From Escallonia rubra (Eukaryota > Streptophyta > Magnoliopsida > Escalloniales > Escalloniaceae): a stretch of DNA of 64,000 bases. Below are positions 1 through 11,166 of the stretch, one piece after another (within the stretch, counting starts at the first letter, position 1; each line of letters opens with the position of its first letter). Both the position numbers and the translations under genes were made by a program. The stretch spans positions 1-64,000 of the forward strand of contig JAVXUO010000382.1 in assembly GCA_033065855.1 (NCBI GenBank). Reading direction: 5' to 3'. The notes beneath the pieces are model-generated. The model was given only the letters and a program-made list of their open reading frames with translations, was not told the DNA's origin and did not search any database.

Positions 1-1608
1 TATACTTGCATTAAATTATGACACAGAGACTTTTTTCTTCCTTTCTGTGTGGTTAGTTGAGCTAAATTGAATGTGGGTTTTGAGTCCGGATGAGAGAAGA
101 GAGAGAGAGAGAGAACCCTAAAGAGAAGTTTAGAGAGAGAGAAGGGGGGATAAATAGTTTTGGGTCTGAACCACTTTTCTTTCTGATCTGCTTCTCTGTT
201 GTAAAAGTCCTCTGAATTTTTCTCTGGATAAACATACTTAGAATCCAGTTGGAGCTCCAAGATTTTCTTTCCAGGAGGTATAGATCTCGGATCTTTAAGT
301 TTTCGCCTGCATATCTTTGGTTTGTACGCACTTCTGGCTCAATTATTTCTCCAAGTCAAGATCTTTATATTTCTTTCTGCGTCTAAAATGAGTAGGAAGT
401 CGGTGGTTTCAGCTCAGCTTACTAAGATGTCAATTTTCTTCACGGAAAACATGATAATTTTCTGCCAAATACAACCTAATGTATCTGATTTTTATGGTTT
501 TTTTTTTTTGGGGGGGGGGGTGGGGGGTTGTGAGGTTGATTCTACAAACTAGTAAAATCTTACTTTATCTAAATCTCTTTTCTTGGTGGTGGGGGGTGGG
601 GCTTGGAGTGGGCTCTGATTTTGAAGGGCGATTTTTGGTTAAGTTTGTGGCTTGGCTGATTGTGAGCTTCAGTTGGCTCTTTTGATATGAGAATTTATGT
701 GCTTTGATGTGGTTCTTGCAGATCTCTAAAGAAGGTATTGAGATTTGATCAGCTTCTAGCTTCTTAGCAGGTTAGTCTTCTCAAGCTTCTATTTTTGGTT
801 GATGCGATATGTGTTTGGTGCCGTAAGTTTCTGATCGCACCCAGAAACTAAATGAAGAAGCAAAAATATTAAATAATTCTGGAGATCGCATTTGAAGCTT
901 AAAAGGCTGTCCTCGTGTTCTTTTTGACCTAGCTTTGACATTGCTATTACTTAGCAGATTCCGCATAAAGGACCAAACTGCTACATTGTTCAACAATTTA
1001 TCTAGCTTTCTCGTGAATCTCGGTTGCAAGTATCCTTTGTTTTGATGTATTTAGTGTTTTGTTGTAGTAGTATTTAGCAGTGGCTTTTAGTCATTAGTTA
1101 CTTCTTGCATATTCTCCAAGTGTTTGTGTGCAAGTATGTAGATGTTAAGGAATTCAATATATAATAGACTTTAAGCTGCTGCATTCAAGATTTTCTTTCT
1201 TGAGTGGGATTGTAAGGATTAAGTTAGCTTTAGGTTAAAGGATGGTTTATAATACCTAGAAAGGATTTTTACAATGAAAAGTTTTCAATATAGTCTACTT
1301 TAAGGTGCATGTGAAGCTGTCTTATTCTATTCATTCTTTTCTTTTTTTGCTTTACTTCTTTTCTCTTTGTGTGCCTTTTCTCTTTTCACAGAAACCTGAT
1401 TTATGATATGCCTTTTTTTCATTTTTGCAGCCAAATATTCACATGTCTAGTGGAATATAATTCATAGCGGGAGAAGTAGAGTTGAAGCTTAGAGAGAGAG
1501 AGAGAGAGGGAGAGAGTAAGGTGGTGAGGGAAGGAAGGGAGATAGGGAGAGGGGGGAAAGAGAGAAGGGGATAGAGAGGCTTGTTTGCCACCTGAAGATT
1601 TGGGGTTA
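1..1608 (+). promoter_or_regulatory. Upstream region and probable spliced 5' leader of the tubby-like gene
   Basis: No protein-coding gene is recognised here. The stretch carries GA-rich leader-like sequence (about 91-147 and 1493-1525) and two good splice acceptors, ending at 721 and at 1430, the second after a long pyrimidine tract. This suggests that the 5' untranslated region of the downstream tubby-like gene is interrupted by one or more introns. After the 1430 acceptor lies a five-codon upstream ORF at 1443-1460. A T-run followed by a G-run sits near 500-528. Donor sites and transcription start cannot be fixed by eye; cDNA would be needed. The short ORFs on either strand look like chance. 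Confidence 0.45.
1443..1460 (+). promoter_or_regulatory. Short upstream ORF (5 codons + stop) in the leader
   Basis: ATG TCT AGT GGA ATA TAA lies 13 nt after a strong acceptor-like site and about 150 nt before the main start codon at 1609. If the leader is spliced as inferred, ribosomes would meet this ATG first. An effect on translation is inference only. Confidence 0.35.
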
Positions 1609-4443
1609 ATGTCGTTCCGCAGTATAGTTCGTGATGTAAGAGATGGCTTCGGAAGCTTATCCAGAAGGAGTTTCGATGTAAGGCTTCACAGTCATCATAG
1701 AGGGAAATCACACGGTTCATTTCATGACTTGAATGACCAGCCTCTGGTAATTCAGAACAGTCGATGGGCTAACCTACCTCCTGAGTTACTTTTTGATGTA
1801 ATTAAAAGGTTGGAGGAGAGTGAAAGCACATGGCCAGCTCGAAAGCATGTGGTAGCCTGTGCTGCTGTTTGCAGGTCATGGAGGAGTATGTGCAAGGAAA
1901 TTGTTAGAAATCCAGAGTCCTGTGGAAAGCTTACTTTTCCAGTTTCACTGAAGCAGGTAGATTGGTCTCTGCTCTCTAAGATGCCCATTTCCCTCGGTGT
2001 GTTCATTTGTTAACATTTAACAGTGTCTAATTAATGTGCTGAATCACATACATTGTTTTTTCAGCCAGGACCTCGTGATGGAACTGTTCAATGCTTCATC
2101 AAGCGTGATAAATCTAATTTAACATACCACCTTTTCCTGTGTCTTAGCCCAGGTGAGCAATTTGTTTTAAGTTGAAACCTTATGGTAGAATCTCAATTGT
2201 TATGTTTCGGGATAGGTTTCCCTTCCGCTGCTAATTTTATTGAAGTTGATGATCTATCTTAGGCCTGATCAAATGATCAGTTGATGTCTGTCCAGTGGAA
2301 TAGCTAAATGATAAAAAGCAGACGTGGATATGCTTGTGCAGTTGCTTGCATTTGTTCGTTTGATTCTGCTAACACTTTTTTGTAGTGTATTAGCATGCTT
2401 TTCTTAGAAAACTTTCATACTGTGGCCAACTAAAAACCCATCTGATTTTTGGTCTCTCTGTCAGATGTTTTTTTAGTTGGCCACAGTATGTTGCTACGTC
2501 TATGTGTAATTGATTGACATCCGTGTTAAGGTAAAAAAAAACTTACCTTTAGAGGGAAATATGCAGACATTCCAGCTTAGTCTCTGGTGAATATGCAATC
2601 AGGCAAGAGCCAAGTAGAGCAAGTATACTTCCCATATTGACCATATATTTGTGTTTTGATTTCCATATGACAATCAATGCGGAGGAAGATGTCCACCTAA
2701 TGTTGAATGGAATTGAAATCTCGGCCACTTTTTTGTAAAAATGTTTTCCCGTTGATACTCAAAAGAACTTTGAATTTATGGTGTTGAAGTGCCTGTCAAA
2801 TCTATTACATGTAACCCAAGATTTTAGCTACATTATCTTTTGTGAAAGGGTTTTCCAGGTTTATGTTTTCGTTGATGAGATTTTCTGTTCTTTTAAGATA
2901 TAGGGAAAAATGTAGGATACTTTGATACTGTATTTCATTGCAAGTCATGTTGTGGTGGTGCCAGGTGCTTCTTCAATATCCATGTCTACCGTTAATTAGA
3001 GACTAGAAAATGAATGTCTACCTTAAAGAGAGTGGAAAACAAACACATTATTTCTTTATACCACTTTGCCGAGTCGGTCAGAAATCTGATCAATTAGAGA
3101 ATGGAAAATGACCACATGACTGACTGAATTATGTTTAGAGCGGAATTTCTTAAAATTCAGTTGTAGATTTGGTTTCTTGGGTCGTGAGAAGTTTTGTTTG
3201 TATGGTGCTTATAACTTGTAATCCATGCAAAGATATAATCTAATGACAACAATTTCTACTTTTCCATTTTCTGACAGTAAGTTTAACTCTTCCATCTATA
3301 CCTGGGTTTTTTCCTCTTTCCTGGTCCTTTAACATAAGTTGCGAGTGTTGTGGGCTGTCCAAGATGTTTTCTTATTACTGGTGAATGTGCTGATGCTGAT
3401 GTTTTTTGTTCCATTTTGCAGCTCTATTAGTTGAAAATGGAAAGTTCCTTCTCTCTGCAAAAAGAACTCGGCGAACTACATGCACCGAGTATGTTATCTC
3501 CATGGATGCTGATAATATTTCAAGATCAAGCAACACTTACATTGGAAAGCTTAGGTAACAAAAGAGTCTCTATATCTATTTGCTTGTGTCAATGTTAACT
3601 CATTATAAACCCAAATAGCATGAAGGTTTTCTGGTTACTAGGAAAGATTCTCTTAATAATTCTTGAAACCCAGATATGATGATGGTTTCTTAGTAAATAA
3701 TTGCTCAACTTGTCTCTTGTTTCAGATCAAACTTTCTTGGCACCAAATTCATTATATATGACACACAGCCTCCACATGCTTGTGCTCACATTCCCCCACC
3801 AGGCCGGTCTAGCCGTAGATTCTATTCGAAGAAGGTCTCCCCAAAAGTTCCAAGTGGTAGCTACAACATAGCCCACATCACATATGAACTGAATGTGCTT
3901 GGGACACGTGGTCCACGAAGGATGCACTGCATCATGCACTCGATCCCCATCTCGGCGCTCGATGCCGGTGGCACAGTGCCAGGCCAGCCGGAGCTGCTTC
4001 CACGCTCCCTTGAGGACTCATTTAGGAGCATTTCCTTCTCCAAGTCACTTGACCACTCTGTCGAGTTCAGCAGCTCGCGGTTTTCTGAGATTGGCGGGTC
4101 CTGCCCCGAGGATGGGGAAGCCAAGATGAAGCAGCCCTTAATTCTTAAAAACAAGGCCCCAAGATGGCACGAACAGTTGCAGTGTTGGTGCCTGAATTTT
4201 CGAGGACGAGTGACAGTCGCCTCTGTCAAGAATTTTCAGTTGATTGCATCCACGCAGCCCATCAGTAATGCAGCTGCACCAACTTCTCAGCCGGCTCAAC
4301 CACCAGAGCATGACAAAGTCATCCTGCAGTTTGGCAAGGTTGGCAAAGACATGTTCACTATGGATTATCGCTATCCCCTCTCCGCATTTCAGGCTTTTGC
4401 GATCTGCTTGAGCAGCTTTGACACCAAATTGGCTTGTGAATAG
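1609..4443 (+). CDS. Tubby-like F-box protein (TULP/TLP), 428 aa, 4 coding exons
   Basis: Exons: 1609-1956, 2065-2152, 3422-3554, 3726-4443, all with GT-AG borders and matching phase; total 1287 nt. The start at 1609 opens the family's N-terminus ([20 protein letters not shown]); an in-frame TTG at 1585 is not needed. Residues about 52-100 form the F-box (ANLPPELL ... VCRSWR), which in this family binds the SKP1-like subunit of SCF ubiquitin ligases. The rest is a tubby domain, including [26 protein letters not shown] and the C-terminal block ending SFDTKLACE. Known members attach to the plasma membrane through phosphoinositide binding by the tubby domain and act in ABA and stress responses. 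Length matches Arabidopsis TLPs. The product appears intact. Intron 2 (2153-3421) contains a strong hairpin. Which TLP number it corresponds to cannot be told without a tree. Confidence 0.95.
2416..2490. repeat. Near-perfect 30-bp inverted repeat in TULP intron 2
   Basis: Left arm 2416-2445 and right arm 2461-2490 are reverse complements at 28 of 30 positions, separated by a 15-nt loop. The arms contain CATACTGTGGCCAACTAAAA and its complement. No target-site duplication is evident. It could be a tiny foldback element or a small-RNA-type hairpin; see findings. Confidence 0.8.
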
Positions 4444-6827
4444 AAGATTAACAACAAAAACAAAATAACTTTAGGGTGGTAACAAAATGCATAAAAAGAT
4501 CAACACCAATGCCTTTGCTCATCTTCATATTCTTGTTCACTTTCTTCTCCTTTCTTATCACTAGAATAGGAGACTGTTGTTAATGTCCTTAATGCCGTTG
4601 TAATACCAATTGCGAGATTAGCCCTGTTCGGAGAAACAGTACTGAACTTTGTAAACCCGAGTCCTATGTATCGCATTTTGTATGTTCATTTCAATCTCGT
4701 AATGCATTTGTATGTTCATTTCAATCTCATAATGCGCTGCTATTCACTAAATCTGTCCAAATGGCCTCAGTCGGGGAACATCAGAGACATGAATCATCTG
4801 CTTTACGTATTTGCATTCTGCATAATACTTAGAACTGGTTTGGGTACATTGCTGATTAGTCCGTGTTATGCCAGGGGCAGCAATAACATGCATTTTAGCA
4901 GTAAAGTGCGATCCTTAAAATCTACCACAGGGTGCAATATGTAAAGGGTTAAGCAAAGAATCTTTTCCTTTCTTTTTGTGGAAGTCAAGTGTCTTTGCCT
5001 TCTCTAGAGAAGCAAACCTTGTGATGATTAGGCTCACTCTTCCATTACTAATATATATAGTTTTAATAGCTAATGATCCCTTCTTCTTTCCTAATTCCAT
5101 CTGCGAATCAAATCAAGAGAGACTTGGCAAAAGAACCAAGTGGGTTAGAGGGTTTATAAAGGTCACGCAGGTCTTGAACCAGGTAGGTTTGGGCCACAGC
5201 ATTAACTAGGAATAGGAGCCATATGGTCACGTACTGCTTGTTTGATCGGTTTGGCTTATGTTAGACACATCTCACATGCATCTGTTTTCACTCACTATCA
5301 ATCTGTCATCTAAGGTCTTGACAATTTATTCTTAAAACAAACACAAAACTTGGCCAAAAGATTTCACAAGTCGAATATATGGCAAAAAGTGGTCTCTGGG
5401 AGTTGTAATTGGCAGCATGCTGCATTAGGGCTAGTACTCTTGTTTTTCAGTTTATGTATTTACCGCGAGCTCCCATTCTTGTTCAAACTATACGATAACA
5501 ATGCAAAATGTTCCAAGTTTACTTAATTCGATCTAGAAAGTAAAGAAGCTCCTATTGCGAGGAATTTTTTTTGTTGACAAAATCAAAGTTTGAAACATTT
5601 AATCCACAAAGGGAGGGGAGAGAGAGAGTATTTCTACTTGAGTTGCATATCTAGAAGAAGACCTGCGTTTGGCCATGGTTTCAACTTTCAAGCAAAGAAG
5701 CAATGGTTTGGAGGAAGCTTATACTAGTCATAGACGGTTTTAAAATTTATCTTTCTTACCCAAATGGGGACAATGTGTATGTTAATATATTTAAAATCGT
5801 TTTAAGATGTAATTTATGAAAAAGATTTGAGTCAAGCAAAAATTAAGCGTAAAAGTCTCCATCCCGATTTTTTTTCTTTTCTTTTTTATCAAGTATAATT
5901 TTCTATATAACTTTACCTTTTCACAGCTATTTCGGCGGAGGTTATATCTTGAGAAATTGACACTTAAATATTTTTAAAAAAATAATATTTAAATTCTACC
6001 TTTTACTTTTTAACGTTTATTTTATTCTTAAAGCATTCAATGTACAATAATTTAAGAGATAAAAATCAAACTCAACTAAAAGGTGAAATCAATTCTCTAA
6101 TTTTTACACGACAAAATTAAATACTGTTACATTCTTATAACATATATGCTTTTTTCATTCAATGTGCACGCACACATCTTCCCTTCAGACCACAACAGGC
6201 GCGGGGCTTCACGTCCTTGGCTGCGGTTCCATATTTTGTCCCGTTTCGACATTAGAGCCCCTTTGTTTTCTTGTGTCGTCAAGGTACCATCCTTCATTGG
6301 TTTAACGCTGTACTTGCCTGCTTGGTTTATACTGTTAATTATTTTTGTTAATAGATCTTTGGCCGTACCTATTAGATACGAATCTGTTCTCCGGCTTTTT
6401 CTGATCCGGGTACCGTTTTCTTCAACTTTATCATTAAATTCTATTGAATTAATCTTGGGTTGTGGAATTATTTTCAGGTTGGGTGGTTATGGCACAATTT
6501 TTTTTGAGTTCAATTTATGGTTGATATGGGCTCTGTGAATTTGTATATTTTGGGGGTTAGGTTGACAAATGTAGCTGAGTTTTTTTAGGTTTCTTTTGCT
6601 ATTAAGGTTTTCTTGTCTGCTGGATATTGAAGGGTTTTATGAATAGGATCTGGGTTCTGTAAGAATTATCTCTATATTATTGGTGGAATTTGATTCTCAG
6701 TTAATTATATGAAATCATTGTATTAGGGGGAGTTAGTTATATTGGGGGTTCTCACTGCTTCTAAAATACTTGTTAGTTTCAGTTTGGCTTGTCTTAAAGA
6801 TCTTGAGGAGGTTTCTGTTATTTCAAT
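4444..6827. other. Intergenic: TULP 3' end and ROH1-like upstream region
   Basis: No gene recognised. The first few hundred bases are probably the tubby-like gene's 3' UTR. The middle (5700-6130) is very AT-rich. From about 6180 to 6280 the sequence resembles a 5' leader exon, followed by a possible donor near 6281, so the ROH1-like gene may have a 5' UTR intron; this is not proven. The ORFs here show no family similarity that I can see. Confidence 0.5.
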
Positions 6828-7997
6828 ATGGCCCGTAGTGGTAATCAGGGTTCTCCAATGCCTTTTGCTACATTCCGTCGCTCAATTTTGGGTATTGGAA
6901 ACGATCAGGTTTACTCCATGGAAGTGAACAATGACTCCAACACTCAGGAGTCGGAGCTTGAGTTGTTTCAAAAACAAGTCTTCAATCGATTTCACGAACT
7001 TTCAGCAGCTACTGCTGATGAGTTTCTCTCTTTGAGATGGATACGGAAGCTATTGGATGCGTTCTTGAGTTGTCTAGAGGAGTTTAGGGTTATATTGTGC
7101 AACAATAAGGCACAGCTTTCAAAACCACCTTTAGAGAAGCTCGTTTCTGATTTTTTTGAGAGGAGCATCAAGGCACTTGATATTTGTAATGCAACTCGCG
7201 ATGGGATTGAGAAGATTCGACTATGGCAGAAGCCCTTGGAGATTGTTGTCTGTGCCTTTGGTTCTCAACAGAGGGTGATGGGTGAAGGCCAGTTCCGACG
7301 AGTAAGGAAATCATTGATGGATTTGGCACTCCTAATGTTGGATGAGAAGGAAACTGGCTCTGTTTTTTCACACCGGAACCGGTCATTTGGGCGTCAAAAT
7401 AAGAGCAAGGAACACCATCAGCATCATCCAGGGCACTCACGATCTCTCTCTTGGAGTGTGTCTCAGTCTTGGTCAGCAGCTAAGCAGCTCCAATTAATGG
7501 CAAACAACTTGGTACCACCACGTGCAAATGAAATTGCAGCTACTAACGGCCTTGCTATTCCTGTGTTTACAATGAGTTTTGTGCTTATGTTTGTACTCTG
7601 GGCTCTTGTTGCTGCAATCCCTTGTCAAGATCGAGGCCTCCAAATTCATTTTTCAATCCCACGGCAGTTCTCATGGTGTACTCCATTTTACTTGCTTCAT
7701 GTTCGGATTCTGGACGAGTCCAAGAAGCGAGAGCGCAGGAATTCTAATGGGTTGTTGAAGGAGATTTATCAGATTGAGAAGTCTGTTCGTCACATTACAG
7801 ACTTAGTGGATGCTGCTCACTTTCCTTTAGTGGAGGAGCAGAAGGAAGAAGTGAAACAGGGAGTCCAGGAGTTATCAGTGGTTTGTGAAGTTTGTAAGGA
7901 TGGATTGGATCCGCTGGAGCGGCAAGTGAGGGAAGTCTTTCGCAAAATTATGGGTTGCCGGACTGAGGGCCTCGAATTCTTGGGCAGCACAAACTAG
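6828..7997 (+). CDS. ROH1: ROH1-like protein (DUF793 / BYPASS-related), 389 aa, single exon
   Basis: The uninterrupted ORF matches the ROH1/DUF793 family from its first residues (MARSGNQGSPMPFATFRRSI). ROH1 was described in Arabidopsis as an interactor of the exocyst subunit EXO70A1 and is linked to secretion, including seed-coat mucilage. The family is related to BYPASS1. Visible features are an alpha-helical N-terminal half, a His/Ser-rich linker near residues 181-215 (KEHHQHHPGHSRS), a hydrophobic segment at about 241-265 (AIPVFTMSFVLMFVLWAL) that may associate with membrane, and a charged C-terminal helical region rich in Glu/Lys from about 295 to 375. Single coding exon and about 390 aa are usual for the family. 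The start fits because the conserved N-terminus begins there. No defect is visible. Function here is inferred from the family. Confidence 0.9.
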   Translation: MARSGNQGSPMPFATFRRSILGIGNDQVYSMEVNNDSNTQESELELFQKQVFNRFHELSAATADEFLSLRWIRKLLDAFLSCLEEFRVILCNNKAQLSKPPLEKLVSDFFERSIKALDICNATRDGIEKIRLWQKPLEIVVCAFGSQQRVMGEGQFRRVRKSLMDLALLMLDEKETGSVFSHRNRSFGRQNKSKEHHQHHPGHSRSLSWSVSQSWSAAKQLQLMANNLVPPRANEIAATNGLAIPVFTMSFVLMFVLWALVAAIPCQDRGLQIHFSIPRQFSWCTPFYLLHVRILDESKKRERRNSNGLLKEIYQIEKSVRHITDLVDAAHFPLVEEQKEEVKQGVQELSVVCEVCKDGLDPLERQVREVFRKIMGCRTEGLEFLGSTN

Positions 7998-10900
7998 CCT
8001 TTGTATTTTGAATTAATGTCTGGCTATATGGTATTACTTTATTTTGGCCAGCTTAATTCAAAGCGACAGGCCTTACATAATTGTCAACAATGATGGATTT
8101 AGCAGGTAATCATCAGTATACTTCCTGTAAAAATTTCAGTATCTACATCGGGTCATTATGTTTGGAGGTTTTGTTATGCGGCTTGCTGCGGGTTAATTCT
8201 CTTTTCCTTCTTCACTAGTGTCACATTTAGGTTATTATTTTTGTTTCGAAAGCATAATGGCATTTACTTATTTGTCGCCTTTTGTGGCTTGTATACACAG
8301 TTTTTAATGTTTTCTCATATTGGGTTTTACCTGGTTTACCGTGACTTCTCCTATTCTTTTATTTGTTCTTTTGCCTCCAGTGGTTGAGCTATCATCAACT
8401 TATGTTCTAAAAAAAGTGGTGTGTGACAAGGCATTGAGCAATATAAAGCCATAGTAAGATTTTGAGCATGTAGTTTGAAGATTAAAACGGCTTGATATTG
8501 GTATGCTGCACTTCTCCTAGCTCTGTCCACGTGAAGTTCGACGGATATATGTATGAAAAGCATACATATCTGGAAATTGAGGGCATATTCCAAATTTTGA
8601 AGTTGGCAAATTAGAAATTGGGAGTCATGGAATATCAAGGTGCTTAGTTACCTCTTGAATCTTAGGGAGTGACAACGTATTCAACGGTCTAAGGGGTCAG
8701 AAAGACTTACAGGAGTGTAATATGGCGATTTTAGGAGGGGTGGGAAATGTAGTGTTAAGCAGAAACAAGTAGAGTAGTCTTACTATTTTTATGCAGAAAT
8801 GTGTTTCTAAGCTACATATACCGAGGCACCTAAGCTTCGTACCGTGATAAAGCTCTTTTGACAGGCATTGGTGCACTGATACTTGGGTGGTGCAATGGTG
8901 TCGGTTTGCGGAAGATTAAATATGTCTTTTACAACGGAATACAAGTACAAGTAGGCATTTGTCGGAAAAAGAAAAAAAAAGTACCAGTAGGCACCTTTTG
9001 ACTATATATCATATAGTTATTTACTGATGCATATTTTCCGTTATGTTGAATTTGCCAATGTTGACTGGAATTTATTTGGTCCTGATTCATTTCTTCCTTA
9101 TATGTGGCCACGTTGATGAGTCCTATTGCCCTTGATTCAGTAAGTACTTGTTTGTTATGTACATCAGTACATGTTTATGTTTATAACAACGAATGCATGT
9201 ACATGCTTATCTGTATGTAGTGTATCGATCCTGTGATTTGATCGGGGACTATTTCTGTATATGTATACAGTTCTGTTTATTTTGTTTGGAGCAAAATCTC
9301 GTGGCAGATAGCTATTGATGGTAACAAACAAGTTAAGAGTTTAGATAGTCTCGTTGGGGATGACAATATATACTGCAGGGCTTTGTAGCCGATCACGGTG
9401 CTAAATGATTGTTTGGTTACCATGGGAAAACTATGTTTTTCGGAGATATAGCGCTATCTGGCTCTAGCTTTTCTTTAAATGATGGGTTGCTCTGAATTCA
9501 CGTTTTTGTTAAATGCACCATCATCCAAAAGAGTACTTGCACCTTACACTATCGGAATTTCACCAAAGAAACTAGCTTTTGTTCTGGGGTGGAAATTTTA
9601 GGGTGACAGCTGCATGGCCTCCTTGAGATTCTACCAATGTGAAAGATCTCCAGACAGTGCTCTTCATGCCTAGTCCAATTTATCATGTACGAACATGATT
9701 TCTGGTAGCAAAGGATTTTAAGCACTCCCTTTTTACTCTTTTGGAAAGCATCTGTTAAGGCTTAGGGCACCATTGGCAAGGGGCGATGCCACTGCTTTGA
9801 ACTCATGTAGTGGCCTTGCTTTCAGACTTGCTGCTTTTGTAAGTTGCTTTGTGATCAACGTGTTGCCATGTTTAAAAGCAGATTCCAGTCAATAGAGCTT
9901 GCTGGCTTGAAGCTGGCATCAGGCCAAGGATGCTTCACTTTGAGGGTATGCAGCATGGTTAGCTTGCACTGCATTGATAGCTCACTTTAGTACTGACTTG
10001 CATTGATGGAGAAATGCGTGGTAAGGAGAGCCAGGAAGGATGAATTAATGATCTGGGGTTCAATTATTTGGATGCAGTGAGCCGACAACCCATTTCTCCA
10101 TACCTGAGATGATTTGATTGCCATTGATTATAAGTTGGTTTTGGCCCCCCACCCCAAGTGTTCTTGATGACGAACTACCCATTTCAAGCACAGGCTGGAG
10201 GTGTTGGAATGATAATCAAACAAGTGTAACTGGTGACCATGCTATGGATGAAATTTTGAAGAATATGCAAATTTTCCCACACAAGAAGAAGGAAGACGGA
10301 TGGGTCATGAAATTCGGTTTTAAATTCAGACCAACATATTACAAACCCACTATCTCGTGGTTGATTTTCAATATCTTGCGATTTGCTTGTTCAAAGCAAA
10401 TCATTACCAGCTTTTGCATGTCATGCCCGTCTTAGCGTGTGTATCAGGACTGGGTTCAAGAGTGCATTGCTACCAAGAGAACTTCCGTTCCTTCTTACTA
10501 CATGTTTTGACACTCGGTGTCCAAACTATGTACTCCTATTTACTTGTGAATCATGGTTTCATCTCATGACCTACTATCTGGTGTATAATCTTATGGCACG
10601 TAAATGCCAAACTGTGTGACGTCGAATTATATAAATGTCTCTCCTATGATGAAAAAATAAATATAACAAGCAGATCATTCAGCGACAATATGCAACTCTT
10701 ACCTTCAAAAACCGAGTTGAATTTCCTAGGTAAAACAACATTCACCATCACTAACATGTTCAGTATATCTGTAAGATCATTTATTACCACTATCTAATAG
10801 TATTATTAGTATATAATAATAATAATAATTAGTCTGCATTTATCAGTTTTCCTTGCCACCAGCATGTTTGAGAAACTCTACTTCAGTAAATGAGAAGGTT

Positions 10901-11166
10901 ACATCTCTCTACATCATCTACCTAAGCAAACCAACTAAAACGATCTCGCAAGCTATGGATATGATAACACATCTCTCTTCAGCTCTATTGGCATTACTTC
11001 AATTCCTAGGATTCAACAGCTCTTCTTTACAAATGAACAGCTCGCAGGTCTCCCCCAAGTAACTCATCAGTTTATATAGGCCACCCTTCTCCAAGCTTTC
11101 TGTAAGTTCGGAGTTCAGCATCAGAGGACGCTACTTCTATCTTTTATTATGGACCGTTATAGTTAG
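7998..11166. other. Intergenic between convergent ROH1-like and bZIP genes
   Basis: No gene recognised on either strand. The first several hundred bases probably hold the ROH1-like 3' UTR. Short ORFs (for example 8351-8638 minus, 10118-10435 plus) show no recognisable domains. A small AT-rich run of ATA/ATT triplets lies at 10797-10832. The end of the stretch (about 10850-11166) is probably the 3' UTR of the minus-strand bZIP gene. Confidence 0.5.

Noticed and set aside
62-331. Minus-strand ORF (89 aa) at the window start
   Set aside because: It is Ser/Leu-rich because it runs over a GA/CT repeat; the region fits better as 5' leader of the tubby-like gene.
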